Of a DNA stretch of 64,000 nucleotides, positions 17,201-25,540 are shown in pieces. Made by a program: the position numbers and the translations under genes. Source of the DNA: Leptospira_A soteropolitanensis. GTDB lineage: Bacteria; Spirochaetota; Leptospiria; Leptospirales; Leptospiraceae. Position 1 is the first letter of the stretch; every line of letters begins with the position of its first letter. The notes under the pieces were generated by a model. The model saw nothing but the letters and a program-made list of their open reading frames with translations. It made no database searches and had not been told where the DNA came from. The stretch lies in NCBI RefSeq assembly GCF_026151335.1, contig NZ_JAMQPP010000007.1. One strand, written 5' to 3'.

Positions 17201-17461
17201 CCCAATTTGAAAGCCTGACAAACCCGCGTTATTCCATTGAGCAGGCACAGACAATTGGCTCCATTGGGCATCAGGGAAAATTCTTTTGGATTGGGCGATG
17301 TTATCTTGCGGATTAAACTTCCAGGGACCTGCTAACTTAACTAATTCGTCTGGATCGTTTAACGAAAAGGGCGTAAGATTGGGATCCGCGTAGACAGGTA
17401 ATAGAGTTAGAAAAGAAAAGTATATCGCAATAAGATAACGCATTTTCATTCCAGATTCCAC
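14222..17461 (-). CDS. Hybrid histidine kinase with SpoIIE phosphatase output
   Basis: A 1079-residue membrane signalling protein. A signal peptide (about 1-25) is followed by a jelly-roll sensor domain resembling the sugar-binding module of glycosidases (about 45-185), a seven-helix DISM membrane region (about 195-400), a coiled coil, HisKA with His436 in SHELRTPLNG, HATPase (NALKF, DTGIG, GVGLGLS; about 535-655), a receiver domain with Asp758 in LVLLDIMMP, and a C-terminal SpoIIE/PP2C phosphatase (IGGDYYDF, DVSGHGIPAA, YTDGISEA; about 850-1079). It thus joins phosphorelay to a Ser/Thr phosphatase in one chain. A shorter relative lies at 52093-53979. Confidence 0.95.
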   Translation of the reverse strand: MESGMKMRYLIAIYFSFLTLLPVYADPNLTPFSLNDPDELVKLAGPWKFNPQDNIAQSKRIFPDAQWSQLSVPAQWNNAGLSGFQIGWYRRSFQVSKDFKNLRLSLLTPIIADANEIYINGILVGKTGLISESGELIKKSSQISVYHIPPDIIDYGGENTIAVRVADDVGWGGFVNSEFYIGKSDLIQKKFYKYIMWNSAICFAFLYSAIYCLILWIRSRQERAYLIYFFFATVAGFATFGNLSLPYFIWDNFWFNHYFFHPALNLIGIFGTLFFFEFSGTKPSKFFKGILFFHLCLAIVSFFSFHPFVLKIYSKYTLNINDILSLFELLYAFVFTVKSVKENLPGAFIILIGQIGLGITVIFSILSYLQIYVSIFDRSLSEGFLFYTLSLSFALSIRFAKLYEVTNQLKSELEKKNEELISLDKMKNEFLSNTSHELRTPLNGIIGITESLIEGTMGTVSTGVAKNLTYIISSAKRLSNLVNDLLDFSMMKNRRFKLFPITLAIQPSVEIVLSLLERTANEKGITLINEIPDNTPLVFGDESRIQQILMNLMGNALKFTESGTIRITAKPINNGFLEYLEISISDTGIGLSKEDQFRIFSPFAQADASISRNFGGVGLGLSITKNLVELHTGTISVESELGKGSVFRFTLPLANGQTEFQSLQNISSDSNHIWMSSEDLRGNFIVDQAYTERMELSINLSKDLNRNLTILAVDDDPINLEVIKIQLGNSGFNVVSVLDGQTAITVANEIKPDLVLLDIMMPRMSGYQVCKILRESYSMFEMPILMLTAKNRIEDVLSGLEAGANDYLGKPFDKRELLARVNTLILLKSAVEEKEDYLSIKAELKLAKKIQDSSLPLNPPTGGKANIVSRYKPMTSIGGDYYDFHTPDENSLGVIIADVSGHGIPAAIVAAMFKMAFNLQKHVSKKPNEVLTRINKLLLDSIHKQFVTACYLLFDLENQRILYASAGHPPVAFYRRKNNKVEMVRPKGRILGCFPEIPNEILDIPFATGDRVILYTDGISEARNLTGEMFGEERLSDYILENSENHSTDLFADGLLEHIKDFCGKSIPDDDITLVVVDL

Positions 17462-17742
17462 AAAGAAGAGTCAGTCCTTTAGATAATTAGCGGAGGCGGC
17501 AGATTTTATCCAAGTATAAAAGATCATCGATTTCAATAAAATAAGAAAAGTGGGTTTTGAATATAAAAGAACAGAGGTATCGTAAATGGGTTTCATTGAA
17601 TTGAAAATCCTCGAATAGTTACAAAATGTAAATTTAAAATACACAAAATTAAGTTTGATTGTGTTCGTATAACAAGAAAAAAGTTTTTCTATTTACATAT
17701 TTCGTTAACTTTTTGTAATCAAAGTATGTCGGTCTGTTATTT

Positions 17743-19029
17743 ATGTTAAAAGTTCGGAAGTCTCATCTCTGGTTTTTTCTCCTTTTTATTGTCGCTTTTG
17801 TTTTTGTCATCAAACCAAAAGACAAAGGATCATCCTATTCTGAATATTTTTCAACAATGAACAAAGAACTAAAAAAAAATGGTTTTGGGAAACCTGTAGT
17901 GCTTTTGGATTTGGACCGTTTGGATGAAAACTTAACAACGCTTTCGAAAAACATTCCACCTCCATTACGCTATCGTATTGTTGTAAAATCACTTCCTTCT
18001 TTGGATCTACTTCGTTATATTACAAAAGCTACAAATACAAAGCGCCTTATGGTTTTCCACTCAGGAGACCTTGTAATGTTACTTGGTGATCCTGAGTTTT
18101 CTTCCTTCGATATCCTTCTTGGAAAACCGATGCCCGTCCGTGCTTTGGAAGATGTTTATCAAAAAACAAAAATTGATCGGTTTCAAAAAATTCATTGGTT
18201 AGTAGATTCTGAAACAAGGTTAAATCAATACTTAGAATTTGCAAAACTGAAGAATATAAAACTAAACATTGTTTTAGAAATTGATATAGGACTTCACCGT
18301 GGTGGATTGACAAATCCCCATGAGACTAACCAAATAATTTCGAATATCCAAGATCATCCTAATCATTTAGAGTTTGGTGGATTTATGGGCTATGAGCCAC
18401 ATGTCGCCTCTGTTCCGAATTTGTTAGGTGATAAAAACGAGGCTATTGAAAAAGAGATTCAATCCTCTTTGGAAAAATATGAAGGATTTGTTGGTGCTCT
18501 TAAAACAAAATTCCCTTCCTTGTTTGAAAAAGAATTAATTCTGAATGGTGGTGGTAGTAAAACCTATCGATTTTATCAAAAAAATCAGAATGTAGTAAAT
18601 GATGTCTCTGTTGGTTCAGCACTCGTGATGCCAACAGATTTTGATGTGAGTACGCTTGTGGAACACAAACCAGCATTTTATATTGCGGCTCCAGTTTTAA
18701 AACGATTGGAAGGAACAACCATCCCTTTTTTAGAATCTATATCGTTTTTGTTTCCACTATGGGATCCCAACCTACAGGTTACTTATTTTATTTATGGTGG
18801 GGCTTATCTTGCAATAAAAGAATCTCCGCAGGGTCTTTTTGATAATAGTCTTTATGGTGTTAGTACAAACCAAGGTATATTAAACGGAAGTTTGGCGACA
18901 GGACTAAATCCAGATGATTACGTTTTTTTTCGGCCAACACAAAGTGAAAAGGTAATGGCCGAGATGGGGGAAGTGGTTTTATTCCGTAAGGGTAAAATGA
19001 TCGGAACGTGGAAATGTTTTATCAACTAG
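17743..19029 (+). CDS. Membrane-anchored alanine-racemase-fold PLP protein (DSD1-like)
   Basis: A 428-residue protein with an N-terminal membrane anchor or uncleaved signal (about 9-24). A fold type III PLP barrel follows, as in D-threonine aldolase and D-serine dehydratase. VVLLDLDRLDENL opens the barrel and Lys82 in YRIVVKSLPS should bind PLP; GGGSKTYRF is the phosphate loop. The C-terminal metal-binding His/Cys pair of the enzymes is replaced by DDYVFFRPTQSE. It may therefore be a different activity in the family. It stands alone, with a convergent hairpin after it. Confidence 0.75.
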   Translation: MLKVRKSHLWFFLLFIVAFVFVIKPKDKGSSYSEYFSTMNKELKKNGFGKPVVLLDLDRLDENLTTLSKNIPPPLRYRIVVKSLPSLDLLRYITKATNTKRLMVFHSGDLVMLLGDPEFSSFDILLGKPMPVRALEDVYQKTKIDRFQKIHWLVDSETRLNQYLEFAKLKNIKLNIVLEIDIGLHRGGLTNPHETNQIISNIQDHPNHLEFGGFMGYEPHVASVPNLLGDKNEAIEKEIQSSLEKYEGFVGALKTKFPSLFEKELILNGGGSKTYRFYQKNQNVVNDVSVGSALVMPTDFDVSTLVEHKPAFYIAAPVLKRLEGTTIPFLESISFLFPLWDPNLQVTYFIYGGAYLAIKESPQGLFDNSLYGVSTNQGILNGSLATGLNPDDYVFFRPTQSEKVMAEMGEVVLFRKGKMIGTWKCFIN

Positions 19030-19049
19030 TATCCCAAAATTTTGGAATA
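19030..19049. terminator. Convergent hairpin
   Basis: TATCCCAAAA and TTTTGGAATA pair over 10 bases with a single G-T pair and no extra loop beyond the central A/T bases. It starts at the stop codon of the PLP-fold gene and lies 26 bases from the end of the convergent hydrolase gene, so it probably ends both transcripts. Confidence 0.5.
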
Positions 19050-19074
19050 CCAGTAAGTAGTCATATAGATAACT

Positions 19075-20118
19075 TTATTTAGCTGTAAAAAAATCCCACA
19101 TAACATCATTTGCTTTGATTGTCGTTGAAGGTGCGGCCGACCCAAAGAAAAATGATGGTTTTTTGCCACCGGGCCAAGAGTGGCCGCCTTTTTCAGTAAT
19201 ACAAAGTTTTACTTTTACACCATCTTTGCATTCATTGTATTCGTCACAAGTCACACCTGTTCCGTCTAAGACTCTTTTGGGTATCGGGTTACACTGATTA
19301 AAGTGAACCCATTTTGTGATGGATTTGGGAACCGATACAAAATCAGTGACAAGTGATCTATCTCTAAAACTATCTCCGGCACCACCATAAAATAAAACTT
19401 TATCATCATCTTTTGCATGTATATGCAAAACAGAAATTGGTTTAGAAGGATTACAGGAAATTGTATTGTCGGTTCCAGCAACGGCAGTGATAGCAGCAAG
19501 TTTATCAGTCATCTCGCAAGCGAGACGATAAGTCATCATAGCTCCATTTGACATCCCAGTAGAATACACTTTGGATTTATCAATACGCATTTGTTTGGTG
19601 GTATGGTTTAATACTTCTTTGATAAAACCAACATCGTCGATTTTTTTATCACGTGCTTCGGCACAACAATTTCCCGCATTCCATGTCGCAATTTTTCCAG
19701 ATTTGTATTTGCTGTAACCATTAGGGAATACGACGATATGTCCAATTTCTTCAGATTTGGAGATTTGATGGTAATATTCTTCGTTGGATTGGATTTCCAT
19801 ATCACCACCACCTCCGTGTAAAACAAAGAGAAGAGGCGTTTCTTTGTTAGGTGAATATGATTTTGGTACATGAATTTTGTAATAACGAGGGATTCCCTCA
19901 AAAGAAAAAGTGAATGTGTAATCACCAGGACTTTCGATTTTTTGGTTTATGTCGCTGGACGCAATGGGTGCTGGTTTTTCTTCCATTTTTTTTTGGAAAC
20001 GCTCTTGGATTTTACTGCGTAACCAGCCGCGAGAACAAGAAGCAGTTAAAAAAAGGGATACTAGGAATGAGAAAAAAAGTAAAGACTTAGATAGTTGTTT
20101 CATTGACTTTTCATCCAA
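19075..20118 (-). CDS. PHB-depolymerase/feruloyl-esterase-like lipoprotein hydrolase
   Basis: A 347-residue alpha/beta hydrolase of the esterase PHB-depolymerase (LpqC-like) family. Lipobox LFLTASCS gives lipid Cys28. LLFVLHGGGGD (about 96-106) is the oxyanion region, GMSNGAM holds the nucleophile Ser190, and CITEKGGHSWPGG near residue 312 provides the catalytic His. Substrates of the family include short polyhydroxyalkanoates and acetylated or feruloylated plant sugars; which applies here is unknown. It overlaps the upstream flavoprotein gene by 8 bases, so the two are translated from one message. Confidence 0.85.
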   Translation of the reverse strand: MDEKSMKQLSKSLLFFSFLVSLFLTASCSRGWLRSKIQERFQKKMEEKPAPIASSDINQKIESPGDYTFTFSFEGIPRYYKIHVPKSYSPNKETPLLFVLHGGGGDMEIQSNEEYYHQISKSEEIGHIVVFPNGYSKYKSGKIATWNAGNCCAEARDKKIDDVGFIKEVLNHTTKQMRIDKSKVYSTGMSNGAMMTYRLACEMTDKLAAITAVAGTDNTISCNPSKPISVLHIHAKDDDKVLFYGGAGDSFRDRSLVTDFVSVPKSITKWVHFNQCNPIPKRVLDGTGVTCDEYNECKDGVKVKLCITEKGGHSWPGGKKPSFFFGSAAPSTTIKANDVMWDFFTAK

Positions 20119-21094
20119 TTCCTAAATTTGCTAAAATTTCTAGAGAGCGAATTTTTTTATCTGTATTGAAAACTGAGGTAACAGTCATTAACTCATCGGC
20201 CTTCGTTTCCTCGAGTATCTTTGTTATTCCTGCCTTAACTGTTTCAGGTGCGCCTACAACTGAATAAGATAACATTTGGGAAGCCATTTGTTTTTCTTGT
20301 GGGGACCAGTAAGAATCGATATCATCGATAGGGGGAGGGAAAGTGCTCCTTGCATTTCTAAGGATACGTGTAAAGGATTGTTGGGAACTAGTGAAAAGAT
20401 AGTTAGCTTCTTTGTCTGTATTGGCTGCAATTACATTTACTCCTACCATCACATAAGGTTTTTCTAAATACACAGAAGGTCTAAATTGTTTTCTATAAAT
20501 ACTGATTGCTTCCATAAGTGCTCCTGGAGCAAAATGCGAAGCAAAGGCATAAGGAAGCCCAAGGATGGCAGCTAGCTGTGCACCAAATAAACTAGAACCT
20601 AAAATCCAAACGGGAACATGAGTCCCCATTCCTGGAATAGCACGAACTTGTAATTGATTTCCATCATCTGCAAAATAAGTCAGCAGTTCTTTGACATCAT
20701 CTGGGAACGATTGTGCACTCATGGCATCTCGCCTTAATGCGCGTAAGGTGAGTTGGTCGGTTCCGGGAGCACGTCCAAGTCCTAAATCAATCCTTCCAGG
20801 ATATAAACTTTCTAAGGTTCCAAATTGTTCTGCTATGACAAGTGGGGAGTGGTTAGGTAACATGATCCCACCTGCACCAATTCGTATTGTTTTTGTATGT
20901 CCAGCCAAATGCCCAATGACCACGGAGGTGGCTGCACTAGCGATTGAAGGAAAGTTATGGTGTTCTGCAACCCAAATGCGATGATAACCAAAACTCTCTG
21001 CTGCTTTTGCCACTCGAACGGAATTCGCCAGTGCCTCTTTTGCTGTATTTCCTTCGTTGATAAATACTAAATCTAAAATTGAAAATTTTGCCAT
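20111..21094 (-). CDS. LLM-class flavin-dependent oxidoreductase
   Basis: A 327-residue luciferase-like monooxygenase. FSILDLVFINEG starts the barrel; RIWVAEHHNFPSIASAA and RIGAGGIMLPNHSPLVIAEQF are hallmark segments, and GRIDLGLGRAPGTD is the typical flavin-binding part. This is the single-component MsnO8-like group found in many bacteria, whose substrates are unknown. The frame opens at a GTG at 21103, but an AGGGA sequence is better spaced for the ATG at 21094. It is the first gene of an operon with the esterase lipoprotein. Confidence 0.9.
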   Translation of the reverse strand: MAKFSILDLVFINEGNTAKEALANSVRVAKAAESFGYHRIWVAEHHNFPSIASAATSVVIGHLAGHTKTIRIGAGGIMLPNHSPLVIAEQFGTLESLYPGRIDLGLGRAPGTDQLTLRALRRDAMSAQSFPDDVKELLTYFADDGNQLQVRAIPGMGTHVPVWILGSSLFGAQLAAILGLPYAFASHFAPGALMEAISIYRKQFRPSVYLEKPYVMVGVNVIAANTDKEANYLFTSSQQSFTRILRNARSTFPPPIDDIDSYWSPQEKQMASQMLSYSVVGAPETVKAGITKILEETKADELMTVTSVFNTDKKIRSLEILANLGIG

Positions 21095-21347
21095 TAAGAA
21101 CACATTCCCTTTTTGCTCTCTTCTGTGTAAATGGGTAAAAAAAGAAAATCATGTTTTGTCGAAAAAAAATAAATACGTTTGTTATGTGAAATTTTGTTTT
21201 GTAGTATAGATTTTTAAAAAAAAAATCCAATGTAATAAAATATAAGTCTAAGTAACTTGCAGGCCAAGGATTATCCCTTCTTTAGTTTCATAACATGAGA
21301 AGCCGCTAGTTTAAGGTTTGTAGTAAGATTGGATTCATTAAGACCGA

Positions 21348-22121
21348 ATGAAAGTATGGAAACCCGATTTAAGTCCTAAGGAAAAAACATTAATCCAATC
21401 TGTATATGTATTTGAATCCAATTGCGAAGAGAAACAAACACTTCCTTTTTATGCGGATGGATTTCCGGGAATTGTGTTTTTTCATTCTAAAAAACCTGTG
21501 ACGGTTTTTGTTGGATCGGAATCCAAAGTAATGGATCCTGTGTTTGTTTATGGGCAAACCATTGAACCCATACAAATTGAAATTAATGGCCCTTTTTTCT
21601 TTGTGATGTTGCAACTTTTCCCTGCAGTCGTAGAATTTTCTTTGGACATTCCTGTTCTTGAACTAACCAATTCATGTTGGACAATCCCCAGATTCGATTG
21701 GAACTTTGAACCTAGTTTTAGTTTGGCGATAGATGAGTTTTCTTCTTCTTTGGCTACCCGGGCATTAATGAATTTCATTATCGAAAAAGGAAAGAAGTTT
21801 CACCCAGACCCGGTTTTGCATGTTTGTATCGAAGAAATATTAGAGAAAAAAGGGAGCTGTGAAATTGGGAAATTATCTAAAAAACATGGACTTTCTGAGA
21901 GAACACTGCAAAGGCGATTCCAAAACTATGTTGGTTTGACTCCAAAACAGTTTTCAACCATCATTCGGTTCCAATTTAGTTTAAATGAAATAAATACAGA
22001 AAACAATTCTAGGCTCACGGATGTAGCGTATGTTAGTGGGTATTCGGACCAATCTCATTTTATCCGCCAATTTAAGTGGTTCACCAAAAAAAAACCATTT
22101 CAATTCAGAGAAAAAAACTAA
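21348..22121 (+). CDS. AraC family transcriptional regulator
   Basis: A 257-residue regulator. The N-terminal half (DUF6597-like: FYADGFPGIVFFHSKKP) resembles a small-ligand cupin sensor. The C-terminal 100 residues have two helix-turn-helix units: IGKLSKKHGLSERTLQRRF and TDVAYVSGYSDQSHFIRQFK, ending KKPFQFRE. The NmrA-like reductase gene begins 54 bases downstream and is probably its target or operon partner. Confidence 0.9.
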   Translation: MKVWKPDLSPKEKTLIQSVYVFESNCEEKQTLPFYADGFPGIVFFHSKKPVTVFVGSESKVMDPVFVYGQTIEPIQIEINGPFFFVMLQLFPAVVEFSLDIPVLELTNSCWTIPRFDWNFEPSFSLAIDEFSSSLATRALMNFIIEKGKKFHPDPVLHVCIEEILEKKGSCEIGKLSKKHGLSERTLQRRFQNYVGLTPKQFSTIIRFQFSLNEINTENNSRLTDVAYVSGYSDQSHFIRQFKWFTKKKPFQFREKN

Positions 22122-22175
22122 ATTCTGTCGGGTTTGTCCAATTTTTCTTTTTTGATTTCTTGTATTCTTTAATAT

Positions 22176-23012
22176 ATGAAACCAAAAACACTCATCATTG
22201 GATCCAGTGGAAAAACTGGATCACGAATTCTATCAAAACTCAAACAAGCCAATTTTCCTGTTCGGTTGGGATCAAGAAAGGCGGAACCATCCTTTGATTG
22301 GGAAAAATCAGAACGTTGGAATGACTGCCTTCAAGGAATCGACCAGGTTTATATTAGTTACCAACCAGATTTGGCAGTACCTTCATCTTTGAAGGCCATC
22401 CAGTCCTTGGTTCAAGTTTGTCAAAAAAACGAGGTAAAACGTCTTGTTTTGTTATCTGGAAGAGGTGAACCAGAAGCAAGAGCTTGCGAACAAATTGTAC
22501 AAAACTCAGGATTAGAGTGGACCATACTTCGATCAAGTTGGTTCTTACAAAATTTTAGCGAGGGAATGTTCCTCGACTCAATTTTAGAAGGTAAGGTTTT
22601 ATTTCCAAGGGTAGCAGCCAAGGAGCCCTTTGTGGATTTGGATGATCTTTGTGAACTTGCCTTTGATTCTCTTGTGACTGACAAACATAAAAATAAACTC
22701 TATGAACTGACAGGTCCAGAACTTGTTAGTTTTAAAGATGTTTTTCAAACGATAGCAAAAACCACAAATCAATCGATATTGTTCGAGGAACTTCCGTTAG
22801 ATGATTATTTGGTTACTCTAAAAGAATTTGGGCTTCCAGATGATGTTTTATGGTTAATCGATTATTTGTTTCGCACAGTCCTAGATGGAAGGAATGAATC
22901 AGTCACGAACGATTTGGAGCTGGCACTAGGTAGAAAGCCAAAAGACTTTCAGACCTATGCCAAAGAAACAGCTAAATCAGGAATTTGGAAAATCCAAGAG
23001 AAAGTAAGTTAA
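22176..23012 (+). CDS. NmrA-like NAD(P)-binding oxidoreductase
   Basis: A 278-residue atypical short-chain reductase. TLIIGSSGKTGSRIL (residues 5-19) is the NAD(P)-binding GxxGxxG loop; VKRLVLLSGRGEPEA and LEWTILRSSWFLQNF are the core signatures of the NmrA/QorB/azoreductase-like group, and FVDLDDLCELAFDSL is typical of it. The usual Tyr-Lys catalytic pair is lacking, as in most of this group. It is paired with an AraC gene, a common arrangement. The substrate is unknown. Confidence 0.87.
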   Translation: MKPKTLIIGSSGKTGSRILSKLKQANFPVRLGSRKAEPSFDWEKSERWNDCLQGIDQVYISYQPDLAVPSSLKAIQSLVQVCQKNEVKRLVLLSGRGEPEARACEQIVQNSGLEWTILRSSWFLQNFSEGMFLDSILEGKVLFPRVAAKEPFVDLDDLCELAFDSLVTDKHKNKLYELTGPELVSFKDVFQTIAKTTNQSILFEELPLDDYLVTLKEFGLPDDVLWLIDYLFRTVLDGRNESVTNDLELALGRKPKDFQTYAKETAKSGIWKIQEKVS

Positions 23013-23014
23013 CT

Positions 23015-25126
23015 TTAATTTGATGATTCGGCGGGGTATCCGCCGTATGTCATTTTCCCCGTTAAATAGATCGGACTTTTTTGTTCTAACAGAATCCGGG
23101 TGTTGAGTTTGGATTGGATCTCTTGAAGTGTTTGTAAGGAATAGGAAGTACTTCCTCCATCCACAACCAAAACATAATGATAAGATGAGTTCGGATTTTC
23201 GTCTAGATCCAAATCATCCCATATATGTAAAATGTTTCCAGAACCAACCTCTCGATTCCGATCTGGAGTGATGATGACCTCATTGGTTTCCTGGTTAGGA
23301 GTGGTTGGTATGGACTGGTTATAGATTTTTTTTTCAGAAACTAAAATAACCTTCGTAGGATCAAAATGATTGGGAAGGTAGACCTCTGTGGGAGCATCCG
23401 AGTACCTTCCTTTCCAAATGACCAATTGAAATCTTTTCCCCACAAAGTATTTTGATTCCGAGTCTCCAGGTTTGATTGCGGCCCAAGAAAATACATTGTT
23501 CCAAGTATCGTATCCAACCGTATTATAATAACTACTGATGATCCGGCCTTGTGACTTACGCAAATAACCTCGCTCGATGGAATGGTTATTTAAGTTGAAA
23601 CTGGTTCCATAATTTCCTACCACTGAAAAGTCTTCTTCATTCCAGGCATCTTTTGTAGTAACAAGTTTATTTAGATTTCCATTCATATATTCTGCATGGT
23701 TATTGTAATAATAATCCCAGTGCCATTGCGTTCCCGATACAATGGGATTGTAAAAATCGGCAAATCTTGATTTGTTACTTTGGTTCCCATCGGAAATCTC
23801 CATCGCTTGGTAAACGGCACTGATCATTCGAGGAGTATCTTTTGCACCAGTTCCTTTCAGCCACATCCCGAATTCACTCAGGAAAACGGGGATTTTTAAA
23901 AACCTGGATTCATTTCTGATTTCATCTAAATATTTGAAATAAGTTGCATTATCAATTCCAGTAAGATCAGTCCCCATACGCCCTGCGTCATAGAAGTGAG
24001 AGTTAAATACAAATCCTGGACCAGGTGGTGAGAGCAAATGACCACCTCCTGTTGCTGGTGCAATCGCCGAACCAATATTTGTATTCCAAAATACTAAAGG
24101 TTCAGCAAATACCCATTTATTTTCCCATCCATTTTGATTTAAAATGGTACGGATTTTTTTGTACATTGGCCATAACTTTTGATTGTCCCACTGAGCAGGC
24201 GTTAATCCTTCCATTCCTCCGTCCACTGGTTCATTAAATGGATCAAGTCCGAGTATATAAGAAAATTCTTCTGCACTAAGTTTATCTTTTAGATAGGCAG
24301 ATGTTTTTCCGATTTGCCATAGAAACTCTGTTTGCATATTCCTTGTTCCGGAATTTGTAGATAGTGGGGCATTGTTCCAAAAGTTGCGAAAGGCACGACG
24401 AACTGCTTCGTTTGTTAAATTGTTTTGACTCCAACTAGCACAAATTATGCCACAGTATTCGTTTGGATAACTTCCTCCCTTGGTTATCCAAGCCGGAGCG
24501 CCATTTCCTGTATGCCAAGAGTTTTTATGAAAGAGATGACGTGAAAACAAATCTTGGTGATAGTCAAGAAGAATGTACATTCGTTTGGCCGTGGCTTTTT
24601 TGATTTGATTTATGACCGCATCTAGGTAATTATAATCAATTGTATCTACTGCAGGATGGATACCTTCCCAAGCTATCGTATAACGAATAATATTTGATCC
24701 TGTGGTTTTTCCGAGCCTAGTAAAAGCAATCTCTGCATCGGATTCATTGGCAAATGGTTTAAACCCATGTTGTGCCAGTTTCATATTCCCTGAAATATTA
24801 AATCCTCGGAAACTGACCTCTCGACCAAGTCCATCCACAAAAATCTGGTCTGTGAACGAGTTGTTTGTTTTTTCTGAAATCAAAATTTCTCTTTCTTGGG
24901 ATGTGAGGCTGTAATCTAGATTATGCGGGGACGTTGCCATTGCGGTTACCCTTGAAGATCCAAAGGAACGAACTTCAGTAGTTCCCGGTTGGTTATTTCC
25001 GCCTAATAATAGTAAGGTAACCATGTTTGACCCACTATCTTTTGCCGGAGTACAGGCAAGAGTGCTGAGTAAAAAAATGTGAATCAGGCCTCTGCCTAGG
25101 TTTCCCTGTTTTCGGTTTGGTTTCAT
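23015..25126 (-). CDS. GH5 endoglycoceramidase-like lipoprotein
   Basis: A 703-residue secreted glycosidase. After the ATG at 25126 (GAGGA just upstream) comes a signal ending LLSTLACTP, a lipobox. The barrel starts VDGLGREVSFRGFNISGNMK. LGLDPFNEPVDG carries the acid/base Glu299 and PVFLSEFGMW the nucleophile Glu418; NSHFYDAGR contains the conserved barrel His. These together match GH5 endoglycoceramidases, which free the glycan from glycosphingolipids to leave ceramide. A beta-sandwich domain follows the barrel. A ceramidase is divergently encoded next door, which strongly supports this substrate. An ATG at 25177 is in frame but adds 17 residues that are not signal-like. Confidence 0.85.
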   Translation of the reverse strand: MKPNRKQGNLGRGLIHIFLLSTLACTPAKDSGSNMVTLLLLGGNNQPGTTEVRSFGSSRVTAMATSPHNLDYSLTSQEREILISEKTNNSFTDQIFVDGLGREVSFRGFNISGNMKLAQHGFKPFANESDAEIAFTRLGKTTGSNIIRYTIAWEGIHPAVDTIDYNYLDAVINQIKKATAKRMYILLDYHQDLFSRHLFHKNSWHTGNGAPAWITKGGSYPNEYCGIICASWSQNNLTNEAVRRAFRNFWNNAPLSTNSGTRNMQTEFLWQIGKTSAYLKDKLSAEEFSYILGLDPFNEPVDGGMEGLTPAQWDNQKLWPMYKKIRTILNQNGWENKWVFAEPLVFWNTNIGSAIAPATGGGHLLSPPGPGFVFNSHFYDAGRMGTDLTGIDNATYFKYLDEIRNESRFLKIPVFLSEFGMWLKGTGAKDTPRMISAVYQAMEISDGNQSNKSRFADFYNPIVSGTQWHWDYYYNNHAEYMNGNLNKLVTTKDAWNEEDFSVVGNYGTSFNLNNHSIERGYLRKSQGRIISSYYNTVGYDTWNNVFSWAAIKPGDSESKYFVGKRFQLVIWKGRYSDAPTEVYLPNHFDPTKVILVSEKKIYNQSIPTTPNQETNEVIITPDRNREVGSGNILHIWDDLDLDENPNSSYHYVLVVDGGSTSYSLQTLQEIQSKLNTRILLEQKSPIYLTGKMTYGGYPAESSN

Positions 25127-25183
25127 AATTCCTCGTTTGGCATTCCTTGGGGAATGGGTTTTGGCCAGTTGCATCATATTGAC

Positions 25184-25201
25184 CGACGTTTGTCGATTAA
25201 A
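25184..25201. promoter_or_regulatory. Operator-like half-conserved palindrome, GH5 side
   Basis: CGACGTTTGTCGATTAAA repeats 14-15 of the 18 bases of the element at 25396-25413, in the same orientation. The right half TGTCGATTAAA is identical; the left half has drifted. It lies 58 bases before the GH5 start codon. It looks like the second site of one regulator over the divergent promoters. Confidence 0.5.
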
Positions 25202-25392
25202 AAAATGACATCAAATTTCCGTAAATATGTAATTGAGAAATCCTCATCCGGAAAAAGCACCTGAGTGAAATTGGAAATTGACTTACCATTTGTAATTGGG
25301 AACGGTTTTTATCGCATCACCCCTCCATTCTGTCCGATTCTAACGGAAATTACCTTCTCATTGTAGCGGAAACCTGAACACTGCTCTATAAA

Positions 25393-25413
25393 AATCGACA
25401 CATGTCGATTAAA
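25393..25413. promoter_or_regulatory. Perfect palindrome between GH5 and ceramidase genes
   Basis: AATCGACA-CA-TGTCGATT has perfect 8-base arms around 2 bases (25393-25410). Its right half plus AAA recurs at 25191-25201. It lies about 130 bases before the ceramidase start. A regulator dimer site is likely; the regulator could be the TetR gene at 27789 downstream of the ceramidase, but nothing proves it. Confidence 0.6.
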
Positions 25414-25540
25414 TTTCTTGCCATATTTTTAACACTGTTTAGACTTATAAACCGAATTTGGTTTTGGATCGACCTTGGCCACGAGAGGAAACCCAAGCGA
25501 AAAACTGTTTTATTTAGAAATTTAGATTCGGAGAAAGTAT

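Larger units (their letters stand above)
25127..25540. other. Divergent promoter region, glycosphingolipid genes
   Basis: A 414-base gap between GH5 and ceramidase start codons. Besides the two related palindromes it holds a direct repeat, TGTAATTGAGAA at about 25228 and TGTAATTGGGAA at about 25290. It has no credible gene: an 89-codon frame inside lacks a ribosome site and family resemblance. Confidence 0.5.
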
